A stretch of 42,411 nucleotides of DNA from an uncultured bacterium (GCA_905216055.1 CAJMSH010000012.1:1-42411), one strand, 5' to 3'. Shown: positions 26,550 to 36,896, counted from the stretch's first letter. The notes: a model not told the origin generated them from the sequence alone. Program-made: numbers and translations.

Positions 26550-27114
26550 AAATTAACTCTGAAGTCGGAAATGTGTTCCTTTTTTCTTTCTTTTGTATCA
26601 TTAGGACATAATTTTATTCAATATACGAACCGGACTTTATTTACTTAAAATGTCAAATAATCGTTTTAGCCGTACAAGTTAGATTGGGAGGGCGAAATAG
26701 GCTATAATACTGGCTTTAAATTCAAAAATTTAAGACAATTATTGGACAGTAATCGGACAATGATGACCAAGAAAAGACCATTTTGTAACATGTAAAACGA
26801 TTACTTCCGACCGCTAAAACTTAAACACAAAGCCAACTTTGCCGAATAATCTTTTTATGCGTTCAGATAAAATGTCCCGTTAAATTACAATTATTTTTTT
26901 ACAATGTAAAGAAACACATTAAATGACTATTTGTAACAGCTATAATGAGTATTTGATTTTATATAAATTACTATTGTTTCTTATTAGTTTTCTATAAACT
27001 GTAAATCTTTATATTTTATTATGTTGAAATAATGAAGAAAAAACTAAAAAGAATTAATCAAATTGATTTAATTATAAAATTCTCAACGCAATATTTATTA
27101 TGGTAATAAAAAGG
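26550..27114. other. Gene-poor stretch upstream of the decayed transposase
   Basis: No supported gene. The stretch contains recurrent short motifs: GTCGGAAATGTGTTCC (26564-26579); GGACA-type sites near 26604, 26744, 26755 and, reversed, 26873; ATCGTTTTA at 26659 and its complement near 26794, also present near 24987 on the other side of the transposase. They probably represent transposon-end binding sites. TATAAT at 26703-26708 is a possible -10. Confidence 0.45.
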
Positions 27115-28383
27115 TTATTTGTGATATTGGGCATCTTTATCCTTTAAAGCAATTAATATAGGATTTAACCAATAACAATTTACATCTTCATAAGGATTAT
27201 TTATTTGATTTATAGCATAAGCTTCGCATTCAATATTTTTCGTATCAAAAGATATTGTCATAATATGCTCATATTTTTTACTAATCATATTTAATGACAA
27301 TAATGTAGTACTTGCATGTTTAATACGTTTACTATAAGGTTTCTGAAAATTTTTAATCTGTTCAATCGGATAATAATAATTTTCACCAACAAAGTATATA
27401 ACTCTTATACTACTTTCCCTTACCATTTTTTCTACTTGTCTTGATTTCTTATAAAAAGTTGTTTTTATTGTTGAAATAAACGGAATATAAGAAACAGTAT
27501 TATCGTTATAAACAACAATAAATGTTGGCATAATATCTTTATTTTGAACTTTAAATATTGTGCAATGCATTAAAGCATAAAACTTAAAAAGTTGCATATC
27601 ACTATTTATAATATCTTTCCCAATAGGTAAATTTGCATCAATTGGAATACGTATATTTGACATAAAAATCGGATATCCATTTTTATCATAAGAACCCATT
27701 TCGATTTGCTGTCCCCATATAATTTCATTATTTTCTATTGTATAATCCCAAGAAAATGTAAAATCTTTTAAAAATATTTCTGTTTTGAGTTCCTTAATCT
27801 TTTCGATTATATTTGTACATTTTGAACAGTCGCATGGATAATCTGCTATAACCGCATTAATAAACTTATCCATTGTCTTGATTCCATTTTTAATTTTTGA
27901 ATATATATCTATTTCACTTCCATTTTCTTTAAATAAGATATCAATACTAAAGTAAATATCAGTGTTTGTATTATATTTTATTAAGTATGTTTTAATAACT
28001 TGTTCTAATGTCTCTAAAGGAATATCGTTATCTATATTCAGTCTGCTATCAACTATTTTTCCAGAGATATCTGTAAGATATGTATATACAGAAATTTCTT
28101 TTTCTAGGTTAAACGGGTATTCTTAAACAGTTTCGTTTTTTTAATCAATAAACCATCTTAGATTATTATCATTTAAGAATTCTTCTTGTTTTATTCTATA
28201 ATATTCCTTTAATTCGTTAGTATTAAAACTTTTTTGCATAACAAATGTTATATTCCTAAATTCCGCAAAAAAATTATCTATTGCTGGAATACTTTCAAAA
28301 ATATCTTTTGCAATACTAAGAGAATTCAAACTATTTAATGCATTATAGTACTTTTGTAACATTGGATAGATTATGTCAGGCAT
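27115..28383 (-). pseudogene. Third gene of the Hachiman operon, interrupted by two in-frame TAA codons
   Basis: A single minus-strand frame of about 420 codons starting at ATG 28383, which overlaps the hamB stop as TAATG. It is broken by TAA at 28143-28141 and again at 28125-28123. The 80 codons before the stops end LRWFID; five sense codons (KNETV) lie between the stops; after the second, the frame continues EYPFNLEKEISVYTYL and stays open to 27115. No start codon is suitable for the second part except an internal ATG at 27873. The intact reading RWFID-x-KNETV-x-EYPF looks like one continuous domain. Family not recognised. Confidence 0.7.
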
Positions 28384-31300
28384 TATATATTCTCCATCTT
28401 TTGGATAAAATAAGAAGGGAATGTCATAAAAATAGGTCTAAGTCTTTCTCTATTATCATGAAGATATTTTTTTATAATATGTTGTTTCATAAATTGTTCA
28501 GGAATTTTAGTTAGATAAATACTCATTGTTTGAGCAATAGTTCTGTCATTAAATCCAAGTTCATATAGTAAGATTTCTAATTTTGAAGATAAACCATATT
28601 TAAATCTTTTTTGTATTAATTTTAAATTTTCAATCATCCTTGTAATATCCGAATCGCAATTAATGCTTTGCAAAAGCTCAATTATGGAACCAATAAATAA
28701 ACTTCCATCATAGGCAAGTGTATTTTCACAAAATTCAACAATATCATCTATTTGATATTCGAATGTTCTTTCTTTAGTTTCTCTCATTATATTCTTTTCG
28801 ATTAAATATTCTAGTATCTTATAATATGGTTTACTGTTAAGCCACATCTTAATTATATTTTTAACCTCACTTTGTTGGTTGCATTGATTATACAATTTTG
28901 AGTTAGTATATTGCATTAATTTTTCAAAAATCAACTCTAAAAAAGAATCAATATCTTTGATACTTTTTAACTTTTGAGAATTTTCTTTAACCCAATTTTG
29001 CAACTCTATGTTTTCATTTATCCCATACAATGTTTTTGCAAAATATTTTCTTTGATTGGCATCTTGTGTTGATTCTAAAATGTGTTTGCCTAATAGTTCA
29101 AATAAATTTATAATTTGTTCCTTTTGTTGTAAATCCCCAAGATAATAAGCCAATGTAGATTTTGCAAGTTCTTTTATTTCTTCTTCGTAATTATCTTGAA
29201 AATCTATTTGTGCAAGAATAAAACTTTCTATATTCTTAATAATGTCTATTTTCTCCTTGCATTGAAATTCTACCCTTTCACGCTTAAAGCCGATATCTTG
29301 ATTGTTTTTTATTATTATCTCATGCTTCATAATAGCCTTAATTAATTGTTCTATTTCATTGTTAATATATGCATTAGCAAAATCAAAAGGGTTCATCTTT
29401 ATTTTACGTTCTTTTTTGTAGGACAAGCCGTTTGTAATGGGGGCAAAAATTTTGAATATATTACTATTACAGTTTTCAGAATTATCAGGATTTATAAGCT
29501 CTTTTGTTGTTTCCCATCTCCATTTATCTTTAGGCTTTTTTCTAGAATCATAAAGTAAATTATTAGCAAATATTATACTTCCTTCTGTGTACATTCCAGC
29601 ACGTCCCGCCCTTCCTATTAAATTTTGAAAATCTTTCACCGAAATAGAGTCAGAACCTTGCTGCGTATTATTAATAATTAAATATCTAAGTGGCATATTT
29701 ACACCCTGTGCAAGTGTTGAAGTACATATAATAAATTTCGCCAATGATTCTTTCATTGCGTACTCTACTGACAATCTTATACCCTGTGGAATAGTTCTAT
29801 GATGAGATAATATTCCAATTTTTGCAGCACTTGTATATGAGCATTCTCCTAAATTATCTTTATATAAACCATATATTTTATTAATCTCGATTAAATCTGA
29901 ACAATTAATTATATTATCAAAATTATATTGTCTTTTTAATAATTCATTAACTTGCTCACAAAGATTTTTTACACTTTGTCTTCGGCCGCAAAAAATAGCC
30001 ACACTACCTTGATTAACTAGTTTATTGCCTAAATACAAAGAAATAGAAGCTGAATCATTTTTTTGTGGGAAATATCTATCTTTTCTTTCCCTATCCAACC
30101 TATTAAGTTGTTGTTCTTCAATAATTCTTGGTACATAGTATTCTTCTATTTCTGGATTAGCCTGATTTATGAATTGAATTTTTCCTTTAGTTTCTATCCA
30201 ACTGGTAAAAGCAATTGTTCTATATGTAGAAGCTATATCTTTTCCATTAACAATAGTAGCATCATCTCTATTTAACCAATTATTAATATCATTAATATTA
30301 CCCATTACAGCTGAAATTAATATTGTTTGACAAAGCTCTGGTAACATTGATTTCAAAGAAGCCAACAATAATTCATAATTAGTTCCTCGGGAAGGACTAT
30401 CAAATTGATGTCCTTCATCATATATTATCAAACCAATTTTTTGTGATAATTCTGGTGTTTGTCTAAGTATATATAATAGTTTTTCAGGAGTTAAAACTAA
30501 AACTTTCTTTTGTTCTTTCAAATCTTCAATTTCATAATCAACCTGATATACATCGGATAATTCATCAATTTTTATATTTTCCTGATAAAATGCTTTTTGT
30601 AAATCATCTTGTATATCATGGCAAAGTGCTCTAAATGGAGCTACTATTATAGCTAAACTGGTTCTATCAGAAAGAAAAGCACTACGAATAATTAATTCAG
30701 TAGCCTTAGTTTTACCTGCACTAGTCGGCATTTGAATTGTTGCAGACTTTCCCTTAAATATTCCATTATTTCCAATTAAAATTTGCGAAGGCCATAATTC
30801 TTTTATACCAATTTTATTTAAAATAGGTTTCCACGTTTCTTTATCAATATCAGTAAATAAAGGCATTCTATACCAGGTAGTATGCAAATATTTCTTTTTT
30901 ACAACTGCACATAAAATATCAATAAAAAATAATTCTCTATCAGTACCGTTTTTATAAATATATTTTCGTAAATTATCTAAATTCTGAAAAATATTTTCTG
31001 AATGTTCTCCATTTGAGCAGAATTGATTCCAAGAAGAAATTATATTATTAATAAATTTGATATATACACTTTCTTGTATTTCTATTGAAAAATCATTTTT
31101 TAGAAAACTCAATAGTAGTAAATCCAATTTATTAACATCCAGATTTAATTCATTCGATATAAGTTTATTTGAAAGTACTTTTGCACTTCCCATATAATCA
31201 CATAAATAATAAGCCGCACTTCCCATTATTATGTAATAGTCCCTATTTTCATCCTGTAATTTTGCATTAAAATATGCATCGAAAAATTGTGCTGAAAATA

Positions 31301-31526
31301 CCAAATTTCTCTTAAGCTCTTGTAATGAGATGTTATATTCAATTTCTTTATAAAAATTTGCAGCATAATCACCTAATAATGCTATTGTAAGGCAAAATAA
31401 ATCTTTAATTCTTTCTTTATTTATGTGAATACGATTCTCTTCTGGAACATCATATTCATACATTTTTGCTTCAGATCGAGTCATACCTAACAATTCATTG
31501 GAGTTAATTCCTGGTTTAAGCTTCAT
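28383..31526 (-). CDS. hamB: HamB-like DEAD/DEAH helicase of a Hachiman defence system
   Basis: A superfamily 2 helicase of 1047 residues. Motifs: MPTSAGKT near 266-273, APFRAL, DEGH near 370-373, SAVMG in place of SAT, CTSTLAQGVNMP and QNLIGRAGRAGM. The pairing with an upstream DUF1837 gene is the defining layout of Hachiman (hamA-hamB), in which the helicase senses DNA and restrains HamA. ATG 31526 (MKLKPG) is chosen because it follows GGAGGG at a good distance; it overlaps hamA by 11 nt. The C-terminal 350 residues are helical. The stop overlaps the next start (TAATG). Confidence 0.9.
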   Translation of the reverse strand: MKLKPGINSNELLGMTRSEAKMYEYDVPEENRIHINKERIKDLFCLTIALLGDYAANFYKEIEYNISLQELKRNLVFSAQFFDAYFNAKLQDENRDYYIIMGSAAYYLCDYMGSAKVLSNKLISNELNLDVNKLDLLLLSFLKNDFSIEIQESVYIKFINNIISSWNQFCSNGEHSENIFQNLDNLRKYIYKNGTDRELFFIDILCAVVKKKYLHTTWYRMPLFTDIDKETWKPILNKIGIKELWPSQILIGNNGIFKGKSATIQMPTSAGKTKATELIIRSAFLSDRTSLAIIVAPFRALCHDIQDDLQKAFYQENIKIDELSDVYQVDYEIEDLKEQKKVLVLTPEKLLYILRQTPELSQKIGLIIYDEGHQFDSPSRGTNYELLLASLKSMLPELCQTILISAVMGNINDINNWLNRDDATIVNGKDIASTYRTIAFTSWIETKGKIQFINQANPEIEEYYVPRIIEEQQLNRLDRERKDRYFPQKNDSASISLYLGNKLVNQGSVAIFCGRRQSVKNLCEQVNELLKRQYNFDNIINCSDLIEINKIYGLYKDNLGECSYTSAAKIGILSHHRTIPQGIRLSVEYAMKESLAKFIICTSTLAQGVNMPLRYLIINNTQQGSDSISVKDFQNLIGRAGRAGMYTEGSIIFANNLLYDSRKKPKDKWRWETTKELINPDNSENCNSNIFKIFAPITNGLSYKKERKIKMNPFDFANAYINNEIEQLIKAIMKHEIIIKNNQDIGFKRERVEFQCKEKIDIIKNIESFILAQIDFQDNYEEEIKELAKSTLAYYLGDLQQKEQIINLFELLGKHILESTQDANQRKYFAKTLYGINENIELQNWVKENSQKLKSIKDIDSFLELIFEKLMQYTNSKLYNQCNQQSEVKNIIKMWLNSKPYYKILEYLIEKNIMRETKERTFEYQIDDIVEFCENTLAYDGSLFIGSIIELLQSINCDSDITRMIENLKLIQKRFKYGLSSKLEILLYELGFNDRTIAQTMSIYLTKIPEQFMKQHIIKKYLHDNRERLRPIFMTFPSYFIQKMENI

Positions 31527-32337
31527 CGGCAGCCCTCCGATAAAGCTCATAAACCAAATTCATCATATCCTTTCCCTTAACAACTAACAATATGAGATTA
31601 CTCGCATCGATATGATTTGAAGTATTAATAATTTGTATTTTTGTTTCATCATATGAATCTATAGAAAACAAAGCTGCAGCACCATATTTTTTAATATATG
31701 GATTATCTACAGGATTTTGAAAACGCTCTACTTTAAGTGATTCTTCCAATTTACCTTTTTCTATCAAACGGCGTTTTATTGCATGTAATGAAATTGCGAG
31801 TCTATTAATATCTTTAGAAGAATCTTTGATAGCGTCTTCCAATCTATTTCCTTTTTGTTTATTAGAAAAGGCTGCCTTTGCTTCAATAACGGCTAAAATA
31901 TCTTTAGGAGATTCTACTTCTTGTATAAATTTAAATCCAATAATATCAGAACCTTGGCTAGAAGTGTTATTATTTTGTTTATTATCATACTTTGTTCTAG
32001 GAACCCAATATTTTAATACATATTCAAAATAATCACAAATTAAAATTTCTGCAAAATCTCCGGAACAAGTACTTGGTCCAGGTCTAGAAGTTTTACTAGG
32101 GAAAATCAATTTTTCTAAAAATTCTTTACGAGAATATTGAGTTCCTTTTCTAAAAATATCAATCATTTCATCTTGACAATAATGATTCCTGAAATGTTTA
32201 GCCCAAGCAGACATAGTTTCACTATCATTACTATCATAGTTAAAAGAAAAGACTTTAATAGGCTTTCCATCTATAGTAGTAAGATTTTCTCCTTTTTCTT
32301 CAACTAACCATTCTGCAATTTTTTGAGGCCATGTCAT
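31516..32337 (-). CDS. hamA: HamA (DUF1837) nuclease of a Hachiman defence system
   Basis: Effector of Hachiman (273 residues). DUF1837 features and a PD-(D/E)XK-type site are visible: GDFAEIL with E97, GSDIIGF with D131, and VIEAKA with E152 and K154. HamA proteins act as DNA-degrading nucleases released by HamB. ATG 32337 (MTWPQK) follows AAGGTG; a GTG three codons upstream is possible. Divergent from the DpnII operon across about 100 bp. All catalytic residues appear present, so the core pair should be functional even though the third gene is broken. Confidence 0.9.
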   Translation of the reverse strand: MTWPQKIAEWLVEEKGENLTTIDGKPIKVFSFNYDSNDSETMSAWAKHFRNHYCQDEMIDIFRKGTQYSRKEFLEKLIFPSKTSRPGPSTCSGDFAEILICDYFEYVLKYWVPRTKYDNKQNNNTSSQGSDIIGFKFIQEVESPKDILAVIEAKAAFSNKQKGNRLEDAIKDSSKDINRLAISLHAIKRRLIEKGKLEESLKVERFQNPVDNPYIKKYGAAALFSIDSYDETKIQIINTSNHIDASNLILLVVKGKDMMNLVYELYRRAADEA

Positions 32338-32439
32338 GACAATCACCTTATACTATCAAATTATACAGTAAACATTGTAATTTTATTTTAATATTTCAAA
32401 ATTATGGATTTCTTTTTACTTTTAGTGTAAAATAAACCC

Positions 32440-33243
32440 ATGCAGAGGTCATATGAAAAGTATGATATAACTTTATTTCAAGGTGATTGTATTGAGGTTT
32501 TAAATAAAGCAACACCAGAATCCGTTGATATGATTTTTGCCGATCCCCCGTATATGTTATCTAACGGTGGAATTACTTGTCATGCAGGAAAGGTCGTTTC
32601 AGTTAATAAAGGAAAGTGGGATGAGAGTAAAGGAATTAATGAGGATTTTGAATTCCACAACAAATGGATAAAAGCCTGCAAAAGAGTTTTGAAACCTAAC
32701 GGAACAATATGGATTTCAGGAACTTATCATTCCATTTATGCTTGTGGCTTTGCTTTGCAAAAAAATGGATTTAAAATTTTAAATGATATTTGTTGGTTTA
32801 AACCAAATGCTTCGCCTAATATGTCTTGCAGGTATTTTACAGCAAGCCATGAAACGCTTTTATGGGCAAAAATAAATAATAAAGAAAAACATACATTTAA
32901 TTACGAGCTTATGAAAAATGGCGATTGGTGTGAAGATTTTATTAAAAAGCCAGAAAAACAAATGCGTTCAGTTTGGGCAATAGGAACTCCAAAAAGTTAT
33001 GAAAAAGAATTTGGTAAACATCCAACACAAAAACCTTTAGAATTGTTAAGGCGTATAATCCTTGCATCAACGAATGTTGGAGATTTGATTCTTGATCCTT
33101 TTACAGGAAGCTCAACAACTGGTATAATGGCTTTAGAATTAGATAGGAAATTTATTGGTATAGACTTGGAAAAAGAATATTTAGACCTTTCAATCAAAAG
33201 GTTTGAACAAGCATTTTCAAAGAAAGAAAAAGTATGGCAGTAA
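32440..33243 (+). CDS. dpnA: DpnA-like DNA adenine methyltransferase (GATC)
   Basis: Beta-type N6-adenine methyltransferase (267 residues) related to M2.DpnII. The catalytic DPPY (35-38) comes first and the SAM-binding DPFTGSSTTG (about 219-228) last, the order expected for this class. These enzymes methylate GATC, including single-stranded DNA, in DpnII-type systems. First gene of a three-gene operon; its stop overlaps the next start by 10 nt. No Shine-Dalgarno is seen and TAAAAT lies about 8 nt upstream of the ATG, so the transcript may be leaderless. Confidence 0.9.
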   Translation: MQRSYEKYDITLFQGDCIEVLNKATPESVDMIFADPPYMLSNGGITCHAGKVVSVNKGKWDESKGINEDFEFHNKWIKACKRVLKPNGTIWISGTYHSIYACGFALQKNGFKILNDICWFKPNASPNMSCRYFTASHETLLWAKINNKEKHTFNYELMKNGDWCEDFIKKPEKQMRSVWAIGTPKSYEKEFGKHPTQKPLELLRRIILASTNVGDLILDPFTGSSTTGIMALELDRKFIGIDLEKEYLDLSIKRFEQAFSKKEKVWQ

Positions 33244-34076
33244 TTTTAGAACAATTGAAAAATGAAACATATCCGATTGTTAAATGGGTTGGCGGAAAAC
33301 GTCAGCTAATGTTTGAACTGCTCAAAAATATGCCAATGTCTTACAACAGATATTTTGAACCTTTTATCGGTGGTGGTGCTCTGTTTTTTGAGTTACAACC
33401 GCAAAATGCCTACATTTCAGATATGAACGAGGAGTTGATAAATTTATATTTAACTGTTCGTGATAATGTTTATGAATTAATTTCAGATCTGAATAAGCAT
33501 GAAGTATCAAAAGAATATTTTTTAGAAATAAGAAATTTAGATCGAACTGAAAAATATTCAACACTTTCAAATATAGAAAAAGCAAGTCGTTTTATATACT
33601 TAAATAGGACTTGTTTTAACGGATTGTATAGAGTAAATTCTCAAGGACAATTTAATGTCCCGTTTGGAAACTATAAAAATCCAAGAATTGTTGATGCTGA
33701 TAATTTGATAAAATGTTCAAAATTACTTAAAGATACAGAAATTAAATGTGCAGATTTCTCAGTGATTTTAGAGAAAGTCAAAAAAGGTGATTTTGTCTAT
33801 TTTGACCCTCCTTATGTTCCATTAAATGAGACTTCTAGTTTTACTTCATACACAAAGGACGGTTTTGATTTAGATATGCAATTTAAGCTGAGAGAGGTTT
33901 GCGATGAATTGGATTCTAGAGGTGTTATGTTTATGCTTTCCAATTCTGATACTAAATTAGTAAATGAATTATATGCCAATTATGAAATAAAAAAAGTTTT
34001 TGCTTCTCGTGCTGTAAATGCTAATGCTAATGGTAGAGGCAAAATTACAGAAGTTTTAGTGAGGAATTATGACTAG
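33234..34076 (+). CDS. dpnM: DpnM-like Dam-type adenine methyltransferase (GATC)
   Basis: Alpha-type Dam family methyltransferase (280 residues). SAM motif VKWVGGKRQLM (17-27) with EPFIGGGALFFEL (43-55), and catalytic YFDPPY near 190-195. SRFIYLNRTCFNGLYRVN is typical of M.DpnII/Dam. It protects GATC sites from the endonuclease encoded next. Coupled on both sides: 10-nt overlap with dpnA and 8-nt overlap with the endonuclease gene. Confidence 0.95.
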   Translation: MAVILEQLKNETYPIVKWVGGKRQLMFELLKNMPMSYNRYFEPFIGGGALFFELQPQNAYISDMNEELINLYLTVRDNVYELISDLNKHEVSKEYFLEIRNLDRTEKYSTLSNIEKASRFIYLNRTCFNGLYRVNSQGQFNVPFGNYKNPRIVDADNLIKCSKLLKDTEIKCADFSVILEKVKKGDFVYFDPPYVPLNETSSFTSYTKDGFDLDMQFKLREVCDELDSRGVMFMLSNSDTKLVNELYANYEIKKVFASRAVNANANGRGKITEVLVRNYD

Positions 34077-34926
34077 AAATTTTAAAGAATGGTTATCTAC
34101 TTTTAGACCTTGTATTGCAGATTATGGTTATTATGCAGATTTTGATAAAATTACTAAAAATATAGATAACTTAAAAGTTGAGTTAAATATTTTAAACTCT
34201 TTAGTTGGTTCAAAAAATATTGAACAAGATTTTGAAAATATTATAAAAAAATATCCTGAGACTTTAAAATGTATTCCTTTGCTTTTAGCTGTAAGAGCTA
34301 ATGAAATTTATACAATAGATAAGGATGGGGAATTTAATTTTTCATTCAAGAAAATGAATTATTCTATTGAAGAATACAAAATGTTTATGAGAAAAACGAA
34401 ACTTTTTGACTTGTTACAAAACCACATTGTAAATAATTTGGTAGATTATGCAACAGGTGTTGAAACAGGGTTAGATTCTAATGCTCGTAAAAATCGTGGC
34501 GGTCATTTAATGGAAAATCTTGTTGAAAGTTATATTCAAAAAGCAGGCTTTGTTAAGGGGCAAAATTACTTTAAAGAAATGTATATCCATGAAATTGAGC
34601 AAAAATGGAATGTAAATTTATCAGCGATTTCTAATCAAGGTAAAATGGAAAAACGTTTTGATTTTGTAATAAAAACAGATAAACAAATTTATGTAATTGA
34701 AACCAATTTCTATGCTAGTGGAGGCTCAAAATTAAATGAAACAGCAAGAAGTTATAAAACACTAGCTCAAGAAGTTGCAACAATAGATGGGGTAACATTT
34801 ATCTGGTTCACTGATGGCTGCGGTTGGAATAGTGCTAAAAACAATCTTGAGGAGACTTTCGACATTTTGGATACACTTTATAATATTCAAGATTTAGAGA
34901 ATGATATAATTGAAGATATAATTTAA
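34069..34926 (+). CDS. dpnB: DpnII-family type II restriction endonuclease (GATC)
   Basis: Endonuclease of the DpnII system (285 residues). Family hallmarks: NARKNRGGHLMENLVE near 143-158, RFDFVI near 203-208, and VIETNFYASGGSKLNETARSY near 216-236, which holds the catalytic acid. It would cut unmethylated GATC. ATG 34069 is preceded by GAGGAA and overlaps dpnM. Its 3' end overlaps the convergent Mrr-like gene by 4 nt. All three components are intact, so the system is predicted active. Confidence 0.9.
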   Translation: MTRNFKEWLSTFRPCIADYGYYADFDKITKNIDNLKVELNILNSLVGSKNIEQDFENIIKKYPETLKCIPLLLAVRANEIYTIDKDGEFNFSFKKMNYSIEEYKMFMRKTKLFDLLQNHIVNNLVDYATGVETGLDSNARKNRGGHLMENLVESYIQKAGFVKGQNYFKEMYIHEIEQKWNVNLSAISNQGKMEKRFDFVIKTDKQIYVIETNFYASGGSKLNETARSYKTLAQEVATIDGVTFIWFTDGCGWNSAKNNLEETFDILDTLYNIQDLENDIIEDII

Positions 34927-35645
34927 TCTATCAAGTTATATAATTGTTTTGTTAATTTATAGTTAATTATTATTTTGGCTAAGGTTAATCCATCGATACA
35001 CTTTACGCCCATATTATTTGCATATTCTATTGCATCTTTCGCAAATAACGCAGACGTTACATAAACTAAAGTAGTTGTATAATGCTTACCTTTATATACA
35101 GATTGTTTGTGAATGGCTTGCGATACACCTCCAATATATGATTTTAAATCATTTAAATTAATTTGAGTCTTCTCATCTTCTTTCCACTTTGCTTGTATAT
35201 ACAATAAACAGGAAAAGATTGGTCCAAAATACTCAGCTTCTATATCAATACCTAAAGAATCATTTTCTTTGCCATCTCGATTGATTTTTATTTCTTTAAA
35301 GCCCATTCTTTTGAGTATAATTTCAATCATATCTTCAAATTTTGTACCGTTTAATCGTTTAAAAATTTTAAGTAATTTATATTCATCATTTCTATAAATT
35401 TGCAATGACAGTGGGTCATCAAGTATGATTTTAAACTTTTTATTAACATCAGGACTATTTCGAATATATGAATCTAAATTTTCTTTGCAGGATTCTAAAT
35501 GTTCATTAATTTCATCTTCACTTAATTCTGTACAATATTCACTCATAGCACTGCGGGCTATGTCTATAAAATAGCCTTTTTTGACACTCGATAGCATCAT
35601 TTTGTAAATTTTATCTATAGGAGGTTTTTTTGTTTTATTACCCAT
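34923..35645 (-). CDS. Mrr-like PD-(D/E)XK restriction endonuclease
   Basis: A 240-residue nuclease. The C-terminal half matches the Mrr catalytic domain: GTKFEDMIEIILKRMGF (100-116, with E104), GIDIEAEYFG (132-141, D134) and YIQAKW (149-154, Q151-x-K153), the Q-x-K variant common in Mrr proteins. The N-terminal 90 residues are helical and unassigned. Its ATG overlaps the ParB-like gene stop (TAATG), so the two are made together. Mrr-type enzymes usually cut modified DNA; here the specificity may come from the partner. Confidence 0.8.
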   Translation of the reverse strand: MGNKTKKPPIDKIYKMMLSSVKKGYFIDIARSAMSEYCTELSEDEINEHLESCKENLDSYIRNSPDVNKKFKIILDDPLSLQIYRNDEYKLLKIFKRLNGTKFEDMIEIILKRMGFKEIKINRDGKENDSLGIDIEAEYFGPIFSCLLYIQAKWKEDEKTQINLNDLKSYIGGVSQAIHKQSVYKGKHYTTTLVYVTSALFAKDAIEYANNMGVKCIDGLTLAKIIINYKLTKQLYNLID

Positions 35646-36745
35646 TATTGACTCAATTTTTGAATAGTTTCTATAGTTTTGCCTATTTTCTCTTTTAATG
35701 TTTCAAGTATAGTTAAATCATCTTCATGCATGTTTAAAAGTGTATCTTGAGATAAATCCCCTAATACTTCTATACAGTCAATAATCCGATCTTTCCATTG
35801 AATTTTTGTATTTGAAGCATCTATTTTTGCTAATGTTGACATTAATGTCCCTCCTTGGGACAAAAAGAAATTTATAATTTTAGGATCATTTGTTTCAATT
35901 ATTTTTGCGAAATCTCTAATTTGTATAGCACTTGTTATTTTAGGTTCAGAATCTTCATTATTGGAAATAAAAAGACTTAATAAAATTGTAAGATTTTCCT
36001 TGTTTGTTATCTCTTTATTTTTATCATCCCACCCTAACCAATCTTTCAAACTTTTCTTTTTGATTGTTTCTTCTGCAAAACTAAACATTCTTGCATTTAT
36101 ACTTTCACCATACTCCTCATCTTCAGACATTTGTATAAAAGCTTTATATGATCTATATAAATTATTGGCTTTTTGAACACTTAATCCTATTGATTCTGCA
36201 GCCTGTTGCGGTGCCAAATTTTCTTCATCTCTTAATGTACACAAAAGTTTAGCTTTCTGATATGGTCCCCAATCTTTTATTCCTGAAACATGACGTAATC
36301 CTGGAATTAAAATATTTAATAAAGATGTTTCATCACAATCTTTTAACAATAAAACGTTCAGTTTTGTATAGTTATCAATTTGTTCTTGTGTTAAATTAAG
36401 TGTCCCATTTGCGTGTTGTTCTAATATGGATTTCAAAGCAGCAATTCGTCTATTGCCCTCAATAACTACATACTTATTATCTGCAAAATTCCATTTTCTT
36501 ACGATTATTTTATCAAAAGGTAAGAAACCTAATTCCTTTATCGTGTTGGCTAAAACATCAATATCAAAATTCTGCTTCATTTTTCTATAAGTATTTTCTT
36601 TAATTCTTTCTTCATCATATCTTGATTCACTAATTTTTACATCAGTAGAATCAATTTCTGCAAATCTTGGATTATTAGGGTCAAGTAATATATTATTTAA
36701 GTCCACATCGATAGACTCTAGTTGTTTAGCAATATCGAAATTCAT
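35645..36745 (-). CDS. ParB/Srx-domain protein paired with Mrr-like nuclease
   Basis: A 366-residue protein with a ParB N-terminal-like domain: LLDPNNPRF (20-28) and VVIEGNRRIAALKS (93-106), the ENRR nucleotide-binding/CTPase-type box. Next comes a helical region with a ParB-like HTH (APQQAAESIGLSVQKANNLYRSY) and an unassigned C-terminal half. It is not accompanied by ParA, so segregation is unlikely. Coupled to the Mrr-like nuclease by TAATG. Start: ATG after AAGGAG; TATATT and a TACAATTGTA palindrome (36777-36786) lie upstream. Confidence 0.75.
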   Translation of the reverse strand: MNFDIAKQLESIDVDLNNILLDPNNPRFAEIDSTDVKISESRYDEERIKENTYRKMKQNFDIDVLANTIKELGFLPFDKIIVRKWNFADNKYVVIEGNRRIAALKSILEQHANGTLNLTQEQIDNYTKLNVLLLKDCDETSLLNILIPGLRHVSGIKDWGPYQKAKLLCTLRDEENLAPQQAAESIGLSVQKANNLYRSYKAFIQMSEDEEYGESINARMFSFAEETIKKKSLKDWLGWDDKNKEITNKENLTILLSLFISNNEDSEPKITSAIQIRDFAKIIETNDPKIINFFLSQGGTLMSTLAKIDASNTKIQWKDRIIDCIEVLGDLSQDTLLNMHEDDLTILETLKEKIGKTIETIQKLSQ

Positions 36746-36896
36746 GCTTTTACTCCTTTATAAACAATATAACTACTACAATTGTATAACAAACATATAC
36801 AATGATAGGTATGCTTCTTAACTGTGTCTATTTGTAAAACTTTCCTATATTTTTTCTTCTTTTACGCTAATGTGTTGTGTGCAAGAAGGAGGTCGT

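Noticed and set aside
27115..28383. Stop-codon reassignment (TAA read as sense)
   Set aside because: All neighbouring genes end normally at TAA, TAG or TGA and contain no internal TAA.
35645..36745. Chromosome or plasmid partition ParB
   Set aside because: No ParA, parS cluster or replication genes; the gene is coupled to a nuclease.
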